Assembly (NCBI GenBank): GCA_030653505.1
Contig: JAURZK010000096.1
Coordinates: 1-51,876, forward strand
Direction of reading: 5' to 3'
DNA length: 51,876 nucleotides
DNA from: Rubrivivax sp.
GTDB taxonomy: Bacteria > Pseudomonadota > Gammaproteobacteria > Burkholderiales > Burkholderiaceae_C
Translations under genes and position numbers: made by a program
Shown: piece by piece, positions 41,365-50,489 of the stretch
Position numbering within the stretch: the first letter of the stretch is position 1
Layout: every line of letters begins with the position of its first letter
The notes under the pieces: model-generated
The model's input: the letters and a program-made list of their open reading frames with translations, nothing else
The model's database searches: none
What the model was told of the DNA's origin: nothing

Positions 41365-43251
41365 TCAGGCCGCCTTGCCCGCAGGCAGGGGTTCGACGTC
41401 CACCATGTGCCACCACTCCTGCCAGTAGGCGGGGCGGCGGTAACCCTGCACCTGCGCCGTCATCATGTCGGAGACAAAACGGTGGCAGTGCAGCTTGTAG
41501 GGCACGTAGGCCACGGCGATGCGCTTGGCCTGCAGGAACAGCGCCTCGCGCTCGGGCCCGTCGGGCAGCAGCGTGAGCTTGTCGAACACGGCGTCGAAGG
41601 CCGGCAGCTTGAAGCGCGCCAGGTTGCCCTGGCCGGCCGACGGGCTGTAATAGCGCTCGAGGATGCCCTGGCCGTCACCGCCCGAGGCCGAAGACGCCAC
41701 GCCCCACATCTGCAGCTTGCCGGCGCGAGCGGCCTTCAGGTTCTCGGGCCACTTGGCGGGCCTGAACTCGATCTTCAGGCCGATGGCCTCCATGTTCTTC
41801 TGCCACAGCTCGTTGAGCTGGCGGCTGCGCTGGTCGGGCTGGGTGGCCGACTGCAGCACCAGCGGGCTGCCGTCGGGGCGCTCGCGCCAGCCGTCGCCGT
41901 TCCTGTCGACGTAGCCGTACAAATCGAGCAGCGCCTTGGCGCGTGCCGGGTTGTATTCGCTGTTCTCGCTCTTGAACTTCGGGTCGTAGCCCGTCGTGTA
42001 GGGGATGAGCGGGCTCTGCGCCGGGATGGCCATGCCGCGCCGCGCGACACGGATCTCGCGCTCGAGGTCGACGGCCAGACTGATGGCCCGGCGCAGCGCC
42101 ACCTTCTCGGGCGTGTAGCCGCCGACCAGTTCGTCTTCCATGTTGAAGTAGGTCATCACCACGTCGGTGGTCAACACACGCTGCCCGCGGATGCCTTGCT
42201 TGAGCAGGTTGGGCGCCGTCTTGCCGCCGGGCATGGCCACGTTGACGAAGTCCTCCGGCAGGCGTTCCAGGAAGTTGGCCTGGCCGTTCAGGAAGGACAG
42301 CCAGCGTGGCTGCGACTCCTCGATGATCGAGATCTCGACGCGGTCGACCAGCGGCAGCCGGCGCCCCTTCAGCTTCGCGACGATGGCCTGCCCCCCCGCA
42401 TCGTCGGGCAGCGGCTCGGCCTGCCAAAGCCGTTCGCGGTAGCCGGGGTTGCGCTCGAGCACGATCTGCGATGAACGCCGCCAGGCGCCGAGCTTGAAGG
42501 GGCCGGTGCCCACCGGGTGTTCGCTGATCTTGTCGCCGTAGAACTCGACCACCTCACGCGCCACGGCACCAAGCAGGTCGGTCGCGGCCAGGATTTCTAT
42601 GAAACGCGGTCGCGGCTCGTCCAGCCTGAACTGCACGGTGTGGCGGTCGAGCGCTCGCATGCCTTCGATGGGCTGGTCGTAGTCGAAGGGTTTCTTGGTG
42701 TCCAGGGCCTGCTTGCGCAGCGCGTTCAGGCCGACGAAGCGGGCATCCTCCATCGTCGGCCAGGCCGGGCTCTTGTTGACCGGGTCGGCAAAACGTTTGT
42801 AGGCGTAGATGAAGTCTTCGGCCACCAGCTCACGCCTGACCTGGCGCCCATCAGGCCCCTTGAACGCCGGGTCGTCGGCGAAGAAGATGCCGGGCTGGAT
42901 CTTCACCATCCAGACGCGGAAGTCGGCGCTGATCTCGGGCATGCCCACGGCCACCGCGGGCACCACCCTGGGCGGCCGCGCGAGGTGGTCGTAGGTGTAG
43001 AAGGCCTCGAAGATGTGCGCTGTGACGGTGCGCGAGTAGATGTCGCTGAGCTGCGCGGGGTCGAAACCCGTCTCGGCGACCTGGAAGGCATAACGCAGGA
43101 CCCGCAGGGCCTGCACCCCGTCGTTCGGCAGCACACGCTGGCCGGTAGCGGCCGCCTTCTGCGCGTCCGTGCCGGCGGCTGCGTGCAGCGCCGGCAGTGC
43201 CAGCGCCGCACCGACCGCCGCACCGGCGGCCAGCGTGTCGCGACGCTTCAC
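41365..43251 (-). CDS. Peptide-binding protein 3 of tandem set
   Basis: A 628-residue SBP_bac_5 protein. The GTG at 43251 overlaps copy 4's stop as GTGA and opens a signal peptide with KRRDTLAAGAAVG. Blocks: LRYAFQVAETGFDPAQLSD, HPVGTGPFKLGAW, GGYTPEKVALRRAISLAVD and the DRNGDGWRERPD loop near residue 450. Compared with copy 2 it has a longer N-terminal spacer before the first strand. Same family and likely same permease as its neighbours; ligand differences cannot be read from sequence alone. Confidence 0.92.
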   Translation of the reverse strand: MKRRDTLAAGAAVGAALALPALHAAAGTDAQKAAATGQRVLPNDGVQALRVLRYAFQVAETGFDPAQLSDIYSRTVTAHIFEAFYTYDHLARPPRVVPAVAVGMPEISADFRVWMVKIQPGIFFADDPAFKGPDGRQVRRELVAEDFIYAYKRFADPVNKSPAWPTMEDARFVGLNALRKQALDTKKPFDYDQPIEGMRALDRHTVQFRLDEPRPRFIEILAATDLLGAVAREVVEFYGDKISEHPVGTGPFKLGAWRRSSQIVLERNPGYRERLWQAEPLPDDAGGQAIVAKLKGRRLPLVDRVEISIIEESQPRWLSFLNGQANFLERLPEDFVNVAMPGGKTAPNLLKQGIRGQRVLTTDVVMTYFNMEDELVGGYTPEKVALRRAISLAVDLEREIRVARRGMAIPAQSPLIPYTTGYDPKFKSENSEYNPARAKALLDLYGYVDRNGDGWRERPDGSPLVLQSATQPDQRSRQLNELWQKNMEAIGLKIEFRPAKWPENLKAARAGKLQMWGVASSASGGDGQGILERYYSPSAGQGNLARFKLPAFDAVFDKLTLLPDGPEREALFLQAKRIAVAYVPYKLHCHRFVSDMMTAQVQGYRRPAYWQEWWHMVDVEPLPAGKAA

Positions 43252-45137
43252 AGCGCGGCGCCGCGGCGGCGTTGCAGGGCGTCGGCGTCGACGTCGACGT
43301 ACTTCCAGAACTCGCGCACGAAGATGTTGCGGTGGTAGCCCAGCACCCAGGGCTGCGCCAGGTCGGTGAAGATGCGGTGCACGTGCACCTTGTAGGGCAT
43401 GTAGGCCACCATCAGCCGCGCCGCTTCGGCCATCACGGCGGTGCGCTCGGGGCCGTCGGGCATGCCGCGCTGCTGTTCGTAGAGCCTGTTGAAGGCCGGC
43501 AGGTCGAAACGTGCGTGGTTGGCCTGGCCCTTGTTCGGGCCGTAGCCCAGGGCGAGGAAGGTGTCGCTGTCGGGGCCGCCGCTCCAGCCCACGCCCCACA
43601 TCATCAGCTTGCCGGCGCGGCTGGTCTTCAGGTTCTCTGGCCACTTGGCGGTCTTGAAGACGATGCGGATGCCCACAGCCGTCATGTTCTTCTGCCACAG
43701 CTCGATGAGCTGGCGGCTCTGCTGGTCGGGCTGGGTGGCGTACTCGATGACGAGCGGGCTGCCGTCGGGCTGCTCGCGCCAGCCGTCGCCGTCGCGGTCG
43801 ACCCAGCCGTGCAGGTCGAGCAGCGCCTTGGCGCGGCCCAGGCTGTAGTCGCTCATCTCGCTCTTGAACTTCGGGTCGTAGGCCGTGGTCTCGGGCGCAA
43901 TGGGGCCCTGGCCGGGAATGGCCTGGCCGCGGCGCACGATGCGGATCTCGCGGTCGACATCGGTGGCCAGGCTGATGGCGCGACGCAGCGCCACCCGGTG
44001 CGGTTCGTAGCCGCCGACCACCGGGTTCTCCATGCCGAAGTAGGAAACGGCCACGTCGGCGCGCGGGTAGCGCACCATCTGTATGCCCTTCTTGGCCAGG
44101 TTGGGCGCCAGGCGGTTGTTGGGCATCACCGTGGTGGCGAAGTCGGCGGGTACCTCCTCCAGCACGTCGTGTTCCTCGTTCAGGAAGGCCAGCCAGCGCG
44201 GCTGGTTCTCCTCGATGATGGAGATGTGCACCTCGTCGATGAGCGGCAGGCGCTTGCCCTTGTACTGCTGCGCCACCGCCTGCAGGCGGCGCACGTTCTC
44301 GCTACTGCCTTCGGGCGGCGTCTCGTCGTAGAACACCTCGCGGTAGTTCGGGTTCCTGGCCAGCACCATGCGCGAGCTGCGCTTCCATGCCGCCAGGCGA
44401 AAGGGGCCGGTGCCGACCGGGTGCTCGTTGATCTTGTCGCCGTAGAACTCGACCACCTCACGCGCCACCGCGCCGGTGAAGGAGCCGTCGGTGAAGTTGC
44501 TTGCAAAGCGCGGTGCGGGGTCGGCCAGCCTGACCTGGAAGGTGTAGCGGTCGAGCGCGCGCAGGCCTTCCACCGGGGTGTCGTAATCGAAGGGCTTCTT
44601 CTCGGCCAGCAGTTTCTTGCGCAGCTCGCTCAGGCCCAGGATCTTGGCGTTCTCCAGGACGTAGAGGTTGCCGCTCTTCCAGCGCGGGTCGTAGTGGCGC
44701 TTGACCGAATACACGTAGTCCTCGGCCGTCAGCTCGCGCTTTGTGCCCTGGAAGGCGGGGTCGTCGGCGAAGTAGATGCCGGGTTTGATGCGGATCGTGA
44801 AAGTCCTGAAGTCGGGCGATATCTCGGGCATCGCCGCCGCGGTGTTGATCCGCATGCGTGCCGGCTTGGCCATGAACGCGTACTCGTAGGGCGCGTCGAA
44901 GATGCCCGCTGCCACGGTGCGCGAATACAGGTCGGTGATTTGCGGCGGGTCGAAGCCCGACTCGGCGATGCGGAAGGCATACCGCAGCACCTTCAGGGGC
45001 TGCGCCGCCTGATTCGGAAGCACCTTCAGCGGCTGCGCAGCGCCGTTGGCCTGCGACCACGACGGCGGCGCAAGCACCAGAGTCGTCATCAGTGCCGCAG
45101 CGGCCAGCAGCGATCGAAGGAAGAAGTTCATCGGCAT
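43248..45137 (-). CDS. Peptide-binding protein 4 of tandem set (operon head)
   Basis: A 629-residue SBP_bac_5 protein, first gene of the minus-strand set. Its Sec signal peptide (LLAAAALMTTLVLAPPSWS) differs from the twin-arginine-like leaders of copies 2 and 3. Residues 33-51 contain an 11-residue tandem duplication (AAQPLKVL twice). Blocks: LRYAFRIAESGFDPPQITD, HPVGTGPFRLAAW, GGYEPHRVALRRAISLATD and DRDGDGWREQPD near residue 448. An ATG at 45131 is an alternative start. It is divergent from the permease genes, with 181 bases between that should hold both promoters. Confidence 0.92.
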   Translation of the reverse strand: MPMNFFLRSLLAAAALMTTLVLAPPSWSQANGAAQPLKVLPNQAAQPLKVLRYAFRIAESGFDPPQITDLYSRTVAAGIFDAPYEYAFMAKPARMRINTAAAMPEISPDFRTFTIRIKPGIYFADDPAFQGTKRELTAEDYVYSVKRHYDPRWKSGNLYVLENAKILGLSELRKKLLAEKKPFDYDTPVEGLRALDRYTFQVRLADPAPRFASNFTDGSFTGAVAREVVEFYGDKINEHPVGTGPFRLAAWKRSSRMVLARNPNYREVFYDETPPEGSSENVRRLQAVAQQYKGKRLPLIDEVHISIIEENQPRWLAFLNEEHDVLEEVPADFATTVMPNNRLAPNLAKKGIQMVRYPRADVAVSYFGMENPVVGGYEPHRVALRRAISLATDVDREIRIVRRGQAIPGQGPIAPETTAYDPKFKSEMSDYSLGRAKALLDLHGWVDRDGDGWREQPDGSPLVIEYATQPDQQSRQLIELWQKNMTAVGIRIVFKTAKWPENLKTSRAGKLMMWGVGWSGGPDSDTFLALGYGPNKGQANHARFDLPAFNRLYEQQRGMPDGPERTAVMAEAARLMVAYMPYKVHVHRIFTDLAQPWVLGYHRNIFVREFWKYVDVDADALQRRRGAAL

Positions 45138-45318
45138 GAGGCGAACCCCGGAAAAGCGCGAAGTCTAGGCCGCCGCAGGCACGGCCCTTGCTGGCAATCA
45201 CCCGCATCCCAGGGGGGAAACCACCGGCCGAAGCGGGCAAGAGGCCCCCCTAAACTCGCGCATCCCAAATTCCGGGTGCCCTGCCACGCGCAGCTGCGCC
45301 CGCCGGAGTCCCCATTCG
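45138..45318. promoter_or_regulatory. Divergent promoter region of the peptide transporter locus
   Basis: This 181-base gap separates the start of the binding-protein set (minus) from the permease operon (plus), so both promoters must lie here. I could not identify convincing -35/-10 boxes or an operator. GGAG near 45304-45307 may serve the first permease. Confidence 0.45.
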
Positions 45319-46257
45319 ATGGCCGCCTACCTGATACGCCGCCTGTGGCAGATGGTTCCCACGCTCGCGGGCGTGGTGCTGCTGGTGTTCTTCCTCTTCA
45401 AGTACTTCGGCGGCGACCCCGCCGAAGTGCTGGGTGGCCTGAACGCCAGCGCCGAGCAGATCCAGGCCATCCGCCAGACGCTGGGTCTGGACGAGCCGGT
45501 CTGGTACCAGCTGTGGCTCTTCGTCAAGCAGATCGTCACCTTCGACTGGGGCAAGAGCTGGGCCACGAACGAGGCCGTGAGCAACCTCTTCGCCACCCGC
45601 CTGCCGGCGACGCTGACGGTGATGATCCCCATCCTGATCCTCGACGTGGTGCTGGCCCTGCCCATCGCGATGTGGGTGGCCTACCGCCGCGGCAGCCTGA
45701 CCGACCGTGCGCTGATGGTCGTCACCACCGTGGCGCTTTCGATCAGCTTCCTGGTCTACGTCATCATCGGGCAGTACGTCTTCGGCTTCCAGCTCGGCTG
45801 GTTCCCGGTGCAGGGCTGGAGCGACAGTGTCTGGACCAACCTGGCCGTCTACACGCCGCTGCCGGTGCTGCTGGCGGTGATGGTGGGGCTGGCGCCGCAG
45901 ACGCGCCTGTACCGCAGCTTCCTGCTCGACGAACTGGGCCAGGACTACGTGCGCACGGCGCGGGCCAAGGGCATGACCGAAGGCGTGGTGCTGTTCAGGC
46001 ACGTGCTGCGCAACGCGATGATCCCCATCCTGACCAACATCGGCCTGCAGCTGCCCGGCATCTTCGTCGGCAGCTTCCTGATCGAGGTCTTCTTCTCGAT
46101 CCCGGGCCTGGGCCGCGAGGTGCTGCTGGCGGTGAACCGCAGCGACTTCCCGGTCATCCAGGCCGTCACGATCTATCTCGCGGTGCTGACGATGTTCATC
46201 AACCTGCTCACCGACCTGGCCTACAAGATCGTCGACCCCAGGGTGGTGCTGAAGTGA
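45319..46257 (+). CDS. Peptide ABC transporter permease, DppB/OppB type
   Basis: A 312-residue inner-membrane permease with about six helices. It has the standard DppB N-terminus (YLIRRLWQMVPTLAGVVLLVFFLF) and the EAA loop (TARAKGMTEGVVLFRHVLRNAMIPIL) that docks the ATPase. It is the first gene of a three-gene plus-strand operon, divergent from four binding-protein genes. The next permease overlaps by 4 bases. Substrate is most likely oligopeptides; YejB-like relatives carry microcin C, so that range is possible too. Confidence 0.94.
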   Translation: MAAYLIRRLWQMVPTLAGVVLLVFFLFKYFGGDPAEVLGGLNASAEQIQAIRQTLGLDEPVWYQLWLFVKQIVTFDWGKSWATNEAVSNLFATRLPATLTVMIPILILDVVLALPIAMWVAYRRGSLTDRALMVVTTVALSISFLVYVIIGQYVFGFQLGWFPVQGWSDSVWTNLAVYTPLPVLLAVMVGLAPQTRLYRSFLLDELGQDYVRTARAKGMTEGVVLFRHVLRNAMIPILTNIGLQLPGIFVGSFLIEVFFSIPGLGREVLLAVNRSDFPVIQAVTIYLAVLTMFINLLTDLAYKIVDPRVVLK

Positions 46258-47309
46258 GCGCCGTGTTGTCTGCAGAAGCCTCGCTGGCCGACACCCAGCA
46301 GAAGAGCGAAGGCGTCTGGCACGCCGCCTGGCGCCGCTTCAAGAGCGACCGCGTGGGCCTGGTCTCGCTGGCCATCGTGCTGGCCTTCCTGCTGATGATC
46401 GTGCTGTCGTTCACCGGCGTGGTCGGTGCGAAGTGGCAGGACGAGGTGGGCGTGCCCAACGCGCCGCCGGTTTTCATCGGTCCCAAACCGCCGGCAGCCA
46501 CCGGCGCCATCGAGGTGCCCACCGGCCCCAACGTCGACCTCTCGGACATCGACCCGCTGGCGCCCCGCTACAAGGAATGGGACGAGCTCGCCAAGAAGTT
46601 CCAGACCACCGAGACGGTGAAGGCCGAAACGCTGCCGCTGGGCGCCGACCGTCTGGGCCGCGACGTGCTCAGCAAGACCATCAAGGGCACCGAAATCAGC
46701 GTCTTCGTCGGTGTCATGGCCGCCGTCGTGGCCACCACCATCGGCGTGCTGCTCGGCGCCTTCGGCGGTTTCTTCGGCGGCAAGGTCGGCGACTTCCTGG
46801 AGTGGGTCTACAACGTCTTCGAGAGCATCCCCAACATCCTGCTCATCTTCGCCTTCGCGGCGGTGGTGGGGCGGGGTGTCGAGAGCGTGGTCATCATCCT
46901 GGCGCTGACCGGCTGGACGGGCATGTACCGCCAGGTGCGCGCCGAGTTCATCAAGCACAGCAGCCGCGAGTACGTGCGCAGCGCGGAAGCCATCGGCGCC
47001 ACACGCATGAGCCGCATGTTCCGCCACATCCTGCCCAACGTCAGCCACGTCGTGCTGGTGCGCATGGCGCTGCTGGTGGTGGGCTTCATCAAGGCCGAGG
47101 TCATCCTGAGCTACCTGGGCCTGGGCGTGCGTGTCGACCAGGTCAGCTGGGGCACCATGCTGGCCGAGAGCCAGGCCGAACTGCTGCTGGGCCACTGGTG
47201 GCAGCTGGCCGCGGCCACGCTCTTCATGGCGGTGTTCGTCACCGCGTTTTCGTTGATGGCCGACGCCTGGCGCGACGCGCTCGACCCGAAACTCCGCGGC
47301 CTGGAATGA
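46254..47309 (+). CDS. Peptide ABC transporter permease, DppC/YejE type
   Basis: A 351-residue permease from the GTG at 46254, overlapping the upstream stop as GTGA. After the first helix (VSLAIVLAFLLMIVLSFTGV) comes a long periplasmic insert (about 60-145) that is Pro-rich and charged, then LPLGADRLGRDVLSK and about five more helices. The EAA loop is SAEAIGATRMSRMFRHILPN. The long insert is more like YejE than E. coli DppC and may shape docking of the several binding proteins. Confidence 0.93.
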   Translation: MSAVLSAEASLADTQQKSEGVWHAAWRRFKSDRVGLVSLAIVLAFLLMIVLSFTGVVGAKWQDEVGVPNAPPVFIGPKPPAATGAIEVPTGPNVDLSDIDPLAPRYKEWDELAKKFQTTETVKAETLPLGADRLGRDVLSKTIKGTEISVFVGVMAAVVATTIGVLLGAFGGFFGGKVGDFLEWVYNVFESIPNILLIFAFAAVVGRGVESVVIILALTGWTGMYRQVRAEFIKHSSREYVRSAEAIGATRMSRMFRHILPNVSHVVLVRMALLVVGFIKAEVILSYLGLGVRVDQVSWGTMLAESQAELLLGHWWQLAAATLFMAVFVTAFSLMADAWRDALDPKLRGLE

Positions 47310-47319
47310 GGACGAGAAC

Positions 47320-48981
47320 ATGCTGCTGAGCATCCAGGACCTGAAAGTCTCGTTCCGCATGGGCAAGGGCGTGATGGCCGACGCCGTCAAGGGCGTCAGC
47401 TTCGACGTGCCCGAGAACACCACCATCGCCCTTGTCGGCGAGTCGGGCTCGGGCAAGAGCGTCACCGCGATGTCGGTGCTGAACCTGCTGCCCGACAACG
47501 CCGTCCGCACCGGGCGCGTGCTGTGGCAGGGCAAGGACCTGCTGCAGGCCAGCCTGCCCGAACTGCAGGCGCTGCGCGGCAAGGAAATCGCCTGCGTGTT
47601 TCAAGACCCGATGAGTTCGCTGAACCCGGTGTTCAACGTCGGCCAGCAGCTGTGCGAGCCGCTGATGAAGCACCTGGGCCTGAGCGCGCGCCAGGCCATG
47701 GCGCGCGCCGAGGAACTGCTGAACGAGGTCGGCATACCCGAGCCGAAACGCCGGCTGGAAAGTTATCCGCACGAGATGAGCGGCGGCCAGCAGCAGCGCG
47801 TGATGATCGCTATGGCCCTGGCCTGCGAGCCCAAGCTGCTGATCGCCGACGAGCCGACGACGGCGCTGGACGTCACCATCCAGCGCCAGATCATCGAGCT
47901 GCTGGCGCGGCTGCAGGACAAACACCGCATGAGCGTGCTCTTCATCAGCCACGACCTCGGGCTGGTGGGCGAGATCGCCCGGCACGTGGTGGTGATGCGC
48001 CACGGCATCGTCCGCGAGCAGGGCGACGTGACGAGCATCTTCGAGCGGCCCCAGGACGGCTACACCAAGGCGCTGCTGGCCTGCCGCCCGAGCCTGGAAG
48101 GCAACCCGGCGCGGCTGATGGTCATCGACGACCACATCGCCGGCCGCGATCTGCAGCAAGTGGCCAAGGCCAAGGACGCCGACGCGCCCGTGGTGCTGGA
48201 AGTGCGCGGCCTGGCCAAGAGCTTCTGGCTCAAGCAGGGTGTGTTCGGCAAGCGTGAATTCAAGGCCGTGCAGGATGTCAACTTCAAGCTGCGCAAGGGC
48301 CACACGCTGGGCGTGGTGGGCGAAAGCGGCAGCGGCAAGACGACGATGGGCCTGACGCTGCTGCGCCTGCACGAACCCACCGGTGGCGAAGTCATCTTCG
48401 ACGGCAAGAACCTACTGAAGCTGAGCGACAGCGAACGCCTGCCGATGCGCCGCCGCATACAGGTCGTGTTCCAGAACCCCTATGCCAGCCTGAACCCGCG
48501 TTTCACCATCGGCCAGACGCTGGTGGAGCCCATGGCCATCCACGGCATCGGCAAGGACTTGGCCGAACGCGAACAGCGCGCCCGCACGCTGCTGGAAAAG
48601 GTGGGCCTGGACGGCAGCGCCTTCGGCAAGTACCCGCACGAGTTCAGCGGCGGCCAGCGCCAGCGGGTGGCCATCGCGCGCTGCCTGACGCTGAACCCCG
48701 AGGTGCTGGTGCTGGACGAGGCCGTCAGCGCGCTCGACGTGAGCGTGCAGGCCCAGGTGCTGAACCTGCTGAAGGACCTGCAGGACGAGTTCGGCCTGAG
48801 CTACGTCTTCATCAGCCACGACCTGGCGGTGGTGCGTTTCATCAGCGACGAAGTGCTGGTGATGAAGGACGGCGTGGTGGTCGAACAGGCCAGCGCGGCG
48901 CAGATCCTGGCGGCGCCACGAGAGGACTACACGAAGCGGCTGCTGGCGGCCATTCCGAGAGGCTACCGGGCGGCTGCCTGA
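47320..48981 (+). CDS. Fused double ATPase of the peptide ABC transporter
   Basis: A 553-residue protein with two complete ABC ATPase domains (DppD-DppF or YejF-like fusion). First domain (about 1-260): [28 protein letters not shown]. Second (about 290-553): [29 protein letters not shown], where Ala replaces the usual Pro after the Walker B Glu. Both domains keep the switch His ([16 protein letters not shown]). GAGGACG just upstream supports the ATG. It is last in the permease operon and should energise import with the permease pair. Confidence 0.95.
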   Translation: MLLSIQDLKVSFRMGKGVMADAVKGVSFDVPENTTIALVGESGSGKSVTAMSVLNLLPDNAVRTGRVLWQGKDLLQASLPELQALRGKEIACVFQDPMSSLNPVFNVGQQLCEPLMKHLGLSARQAMARAEELLNEVGIPEPKRRLESYPHEMSGGQQQRVMIAMALACEPKLLIADEPTTALDVTIQRQIIELLARLQDKHRMSVLFISHDLGLVGEIARHVVVMRHGIVREQGDVTSIFERPQDGYTKALLACRPSLEGNPARLMVIDDHIAGRDLQQVAKAKDADAPVVLEVRGLAKSFWLKQGVFGKREFKAVQDVNFKLRKGHTLGVVGESGSGKTTMGLTLLRLHEPTGGEVIFDGKNLLKLSDSERLPMRRRIQVVFQNPYASLNPRFTIGQTLVEPMAIHGIGKDLAEREQRARTLLEKVGLDGSAFGKYPHEFSGGQRQRVAIARCLTLNPEVLVLDEAVSALDVSVQAQVLNLLKDLQDEFGLSYVFISHDLAVVRFISDEVLVMKDGVVVEQASAAQILAAPREDYTKRLLAAIPRGYRAAA

Positions 48982-49020
48982 GCTCCTCCGCCGAAGGGGC
49001 CGCGCGCCGGCGCCCACAGC

Positions 49021-49042
49021 GCCGTTGAGCCCTGTCAACGGC
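49021..49042 (+). terminator. Perfect 8-bp hairpin after the ABC operon
   Basis: GCCGTTGA pairs with TCAACGGC around a six-base loop, 39 bases after the ATPase stop. There is no T run, so it may be a transcript-end stabiliser and not an intrinsic terminator. Confidence 0.55.
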
Positions 49043-49095
49043 GGCCCTCGGCGCCTGCCCCACCATGGGCTTCCTCACGCAACGAGGAGCCCGTC

Positions 49096-49923
49096 ATGTC
49101 GATCCTGAGCCTGAAGCACCGCCGGGCGCCGGGCAGACGCGGGTGGTGGCGCCTGCTGCTGGTGGCCGTGCTCCTGCTGCTGGTCTTCGGGTCGCTCGCC
49201 GGCTGCGCGTCGATGGAAGGCAAAACCAAGCAGCGCCAGGTGGCGTCGATGCTCGGCTTCCTGTTCCCGGGCAAGGAGGCGCCGAGCGTGACCACCGAAG
49301 TGGCGGTCGTCCACGTGCCCTTCCGCATCGGCGTGGCCTTCGTGCCCGACAGCGGCGGCGCCGAGTTCCGCCTGTCGGAGAACGACCGCCTGCGCCTGGC
49401 CGGGCAGGTGCGCGACGCGTTCAGGAACTACCCTTTCATCCAGTCCATCGAGGCCGTGCCCTCGCTCTACCTGGAAGCGGGCGGCGGCTTCGACAACCTC
49501 GACCGCGTCGCCACGCTGCTGCGGCTGGACGTGATCGCCCTCATCTCCTACGACCAGGTGCAGTTCTCGGGCGCCAACTCGTGGAGCTTCCTGTACTGGA
49601 CGGGCATCGGTGCCTACCTCGTGGAAGGCGACAAGTACGACGTGATGACCGCGGTGGAAACCGCCGTCTTCGACATCAAGAGCCGCCGCCTGCTGATGCG
49701 CGCTGCCGGCACCTCGACCATCAAGGGTGAAGCCACCTGGGTCGGTTTTGCCGAACGCTCGCGCGCCGCGCGCACACAGTCCTTCGAGGCCTCGGTCAAG
49801 CAGATGACCGAGCAACTGCATGGCGCAGTGCGCGACTTCCGCGAGCGAGCGCCCAAGGACCCGAACATCCGCCTCGTGCTGCCGCCGGGCTACAACCCCG
49901 CGGCGCCGCGTCCGCCGGGCTGA
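49096..49923 (+). CDS. Lipoprotein, probably of the rhombotarget type
   Basis: A 275-residue lipoprotein. A basic N-terminus and long hydrophobic stretch end in a lipobox (SLAGC, Cys37). The mature part (LGFLFPGKEAPS, FRIGVAFVPDSGG, NYPFIQSIEAVPSLYL, LDVIALISYDQVQFSG, LYWTGIGAYLVEGD, AVFDIKSRRLL) resembles what I recall as the rhombotarget lipoprotein family found beside rhombosortase systems. No rhombosortase gene or C-terminal GlyGly sorting tail is seen here, so the name is tentative. ACGAGGAG at 49082-49089 supports the start. Confidence 0.65.
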   Translation: MSILSLKHRRAPGRRGWWRLLLVAVLLLLVFGSLAGCASMEGKTKQRQVASMLGFLFPGKEAPSVTTEVAVVHVPFRIGVAFVPDSGGAEFRLSENDRLRLAGQVRDAFRNYPFIQSIEAVPSLYLEAGGGFDNLDRVATLLRLDVIALISYDQVQFSGANSWSFLYWTGIGAYLVEGDKYDVMTAVETAVFDIKSRRLLMRAAGTSTIKGEATWVGFAERSRAARTQSFEASVKQMTEQLHGAVRDFRERAPKDPNIRLVLPPGYNPAAPRPPG

Positions 49924-49934
49924 CGGCGCGGCCC

Positions 49935-50480
49935 TCAGCCGCGTACGGCCAGCAGCGCCGCCAGGCCCTGCAGCATGCTCGAGCGGCGCGCCGTGCAGCG
50001 CGTCTTCAGCGCACGTTCGAGCGCCGCGTTGCTGAACTTCGACGCGCTCTGGCGCGTGCGGCACAGCCACAGCAGTTCACGTTCCAGCGGCATGAAGTTG
50101 TCGGTGTCGTTGCTCAAGGCCAGCACCACGCTGCGCTGTTCAGGCGTCAGTGCCTCGCGGAGGAAGAAGACATTGACCTCGCCCTCGTGCCCGACGGCGC
50201 CGTGCTGCGCCGCGGCCGACGCGGCCACCGCCTGCACCTCGGCCGGCGTGCGCACGAAGGCTTCGCTCATGAAACACAGCCGTGGCTGCAGACCCGACTC
50301 CAGCGTCGCCGCCAGCGTGCGAGCGTTGCGCGCCTTGGCCTCGAAGATCACGTTGCCGCTGTTGATGCAGGTCGACACGTCGCCATACCCCAGCGCGCGG
50401 AAGTGCTCGGCCAGCGCCGCCATCTTGATGAAACGCCCGCCGACGTTGATGGCGCGCAGGAAGGCCACGTAGCGCGCCAT
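49935..50480 (-). CDS. DUF1697 family protein
   Basis: A 181-residue cytosolic protein of the DUF1697 family: YVAFLRAINVGGRFIKMAAL at the N-terminus, YGDVSTCINSGNVIFEA near residue 32, and the C-terminal SKFSNAALERALKTRCTAR block. Function unknown. It begins 9 bases after the RlmN-like gene stop, probably in the same transcript, and converges on the lipoprotein gene with 11 bases between. Confidence 0.9.
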   Translation of the reverse strand: MARYVAFLRAINVGGRFIKMAALAEHFRALGYGDVSTCINSGNVIFEAKARNARTLAATLESGLQPRLCFMSEAFVRTPAEVQAVAASAAAQHGAVGHEGEVNVFFLREALTPEQRSVVLALSNDTDNFMPLERELLWLCRTRQSASKFSNAALERALKTRCTARRSSMLQGLAALLAVRG

Positions 50481-50489
50481 GCCCGCGCT

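Noticed and set aside
39427..42474. A plus-strand open frame of about 1015 codons opposite the tandem peptide-binding genes, with internal repeats
   Set aside because: Its repeats simply mirror the paralogous genes on the other strand, and its composition (His/Val/Gly-rich) is typical of shadow frames.
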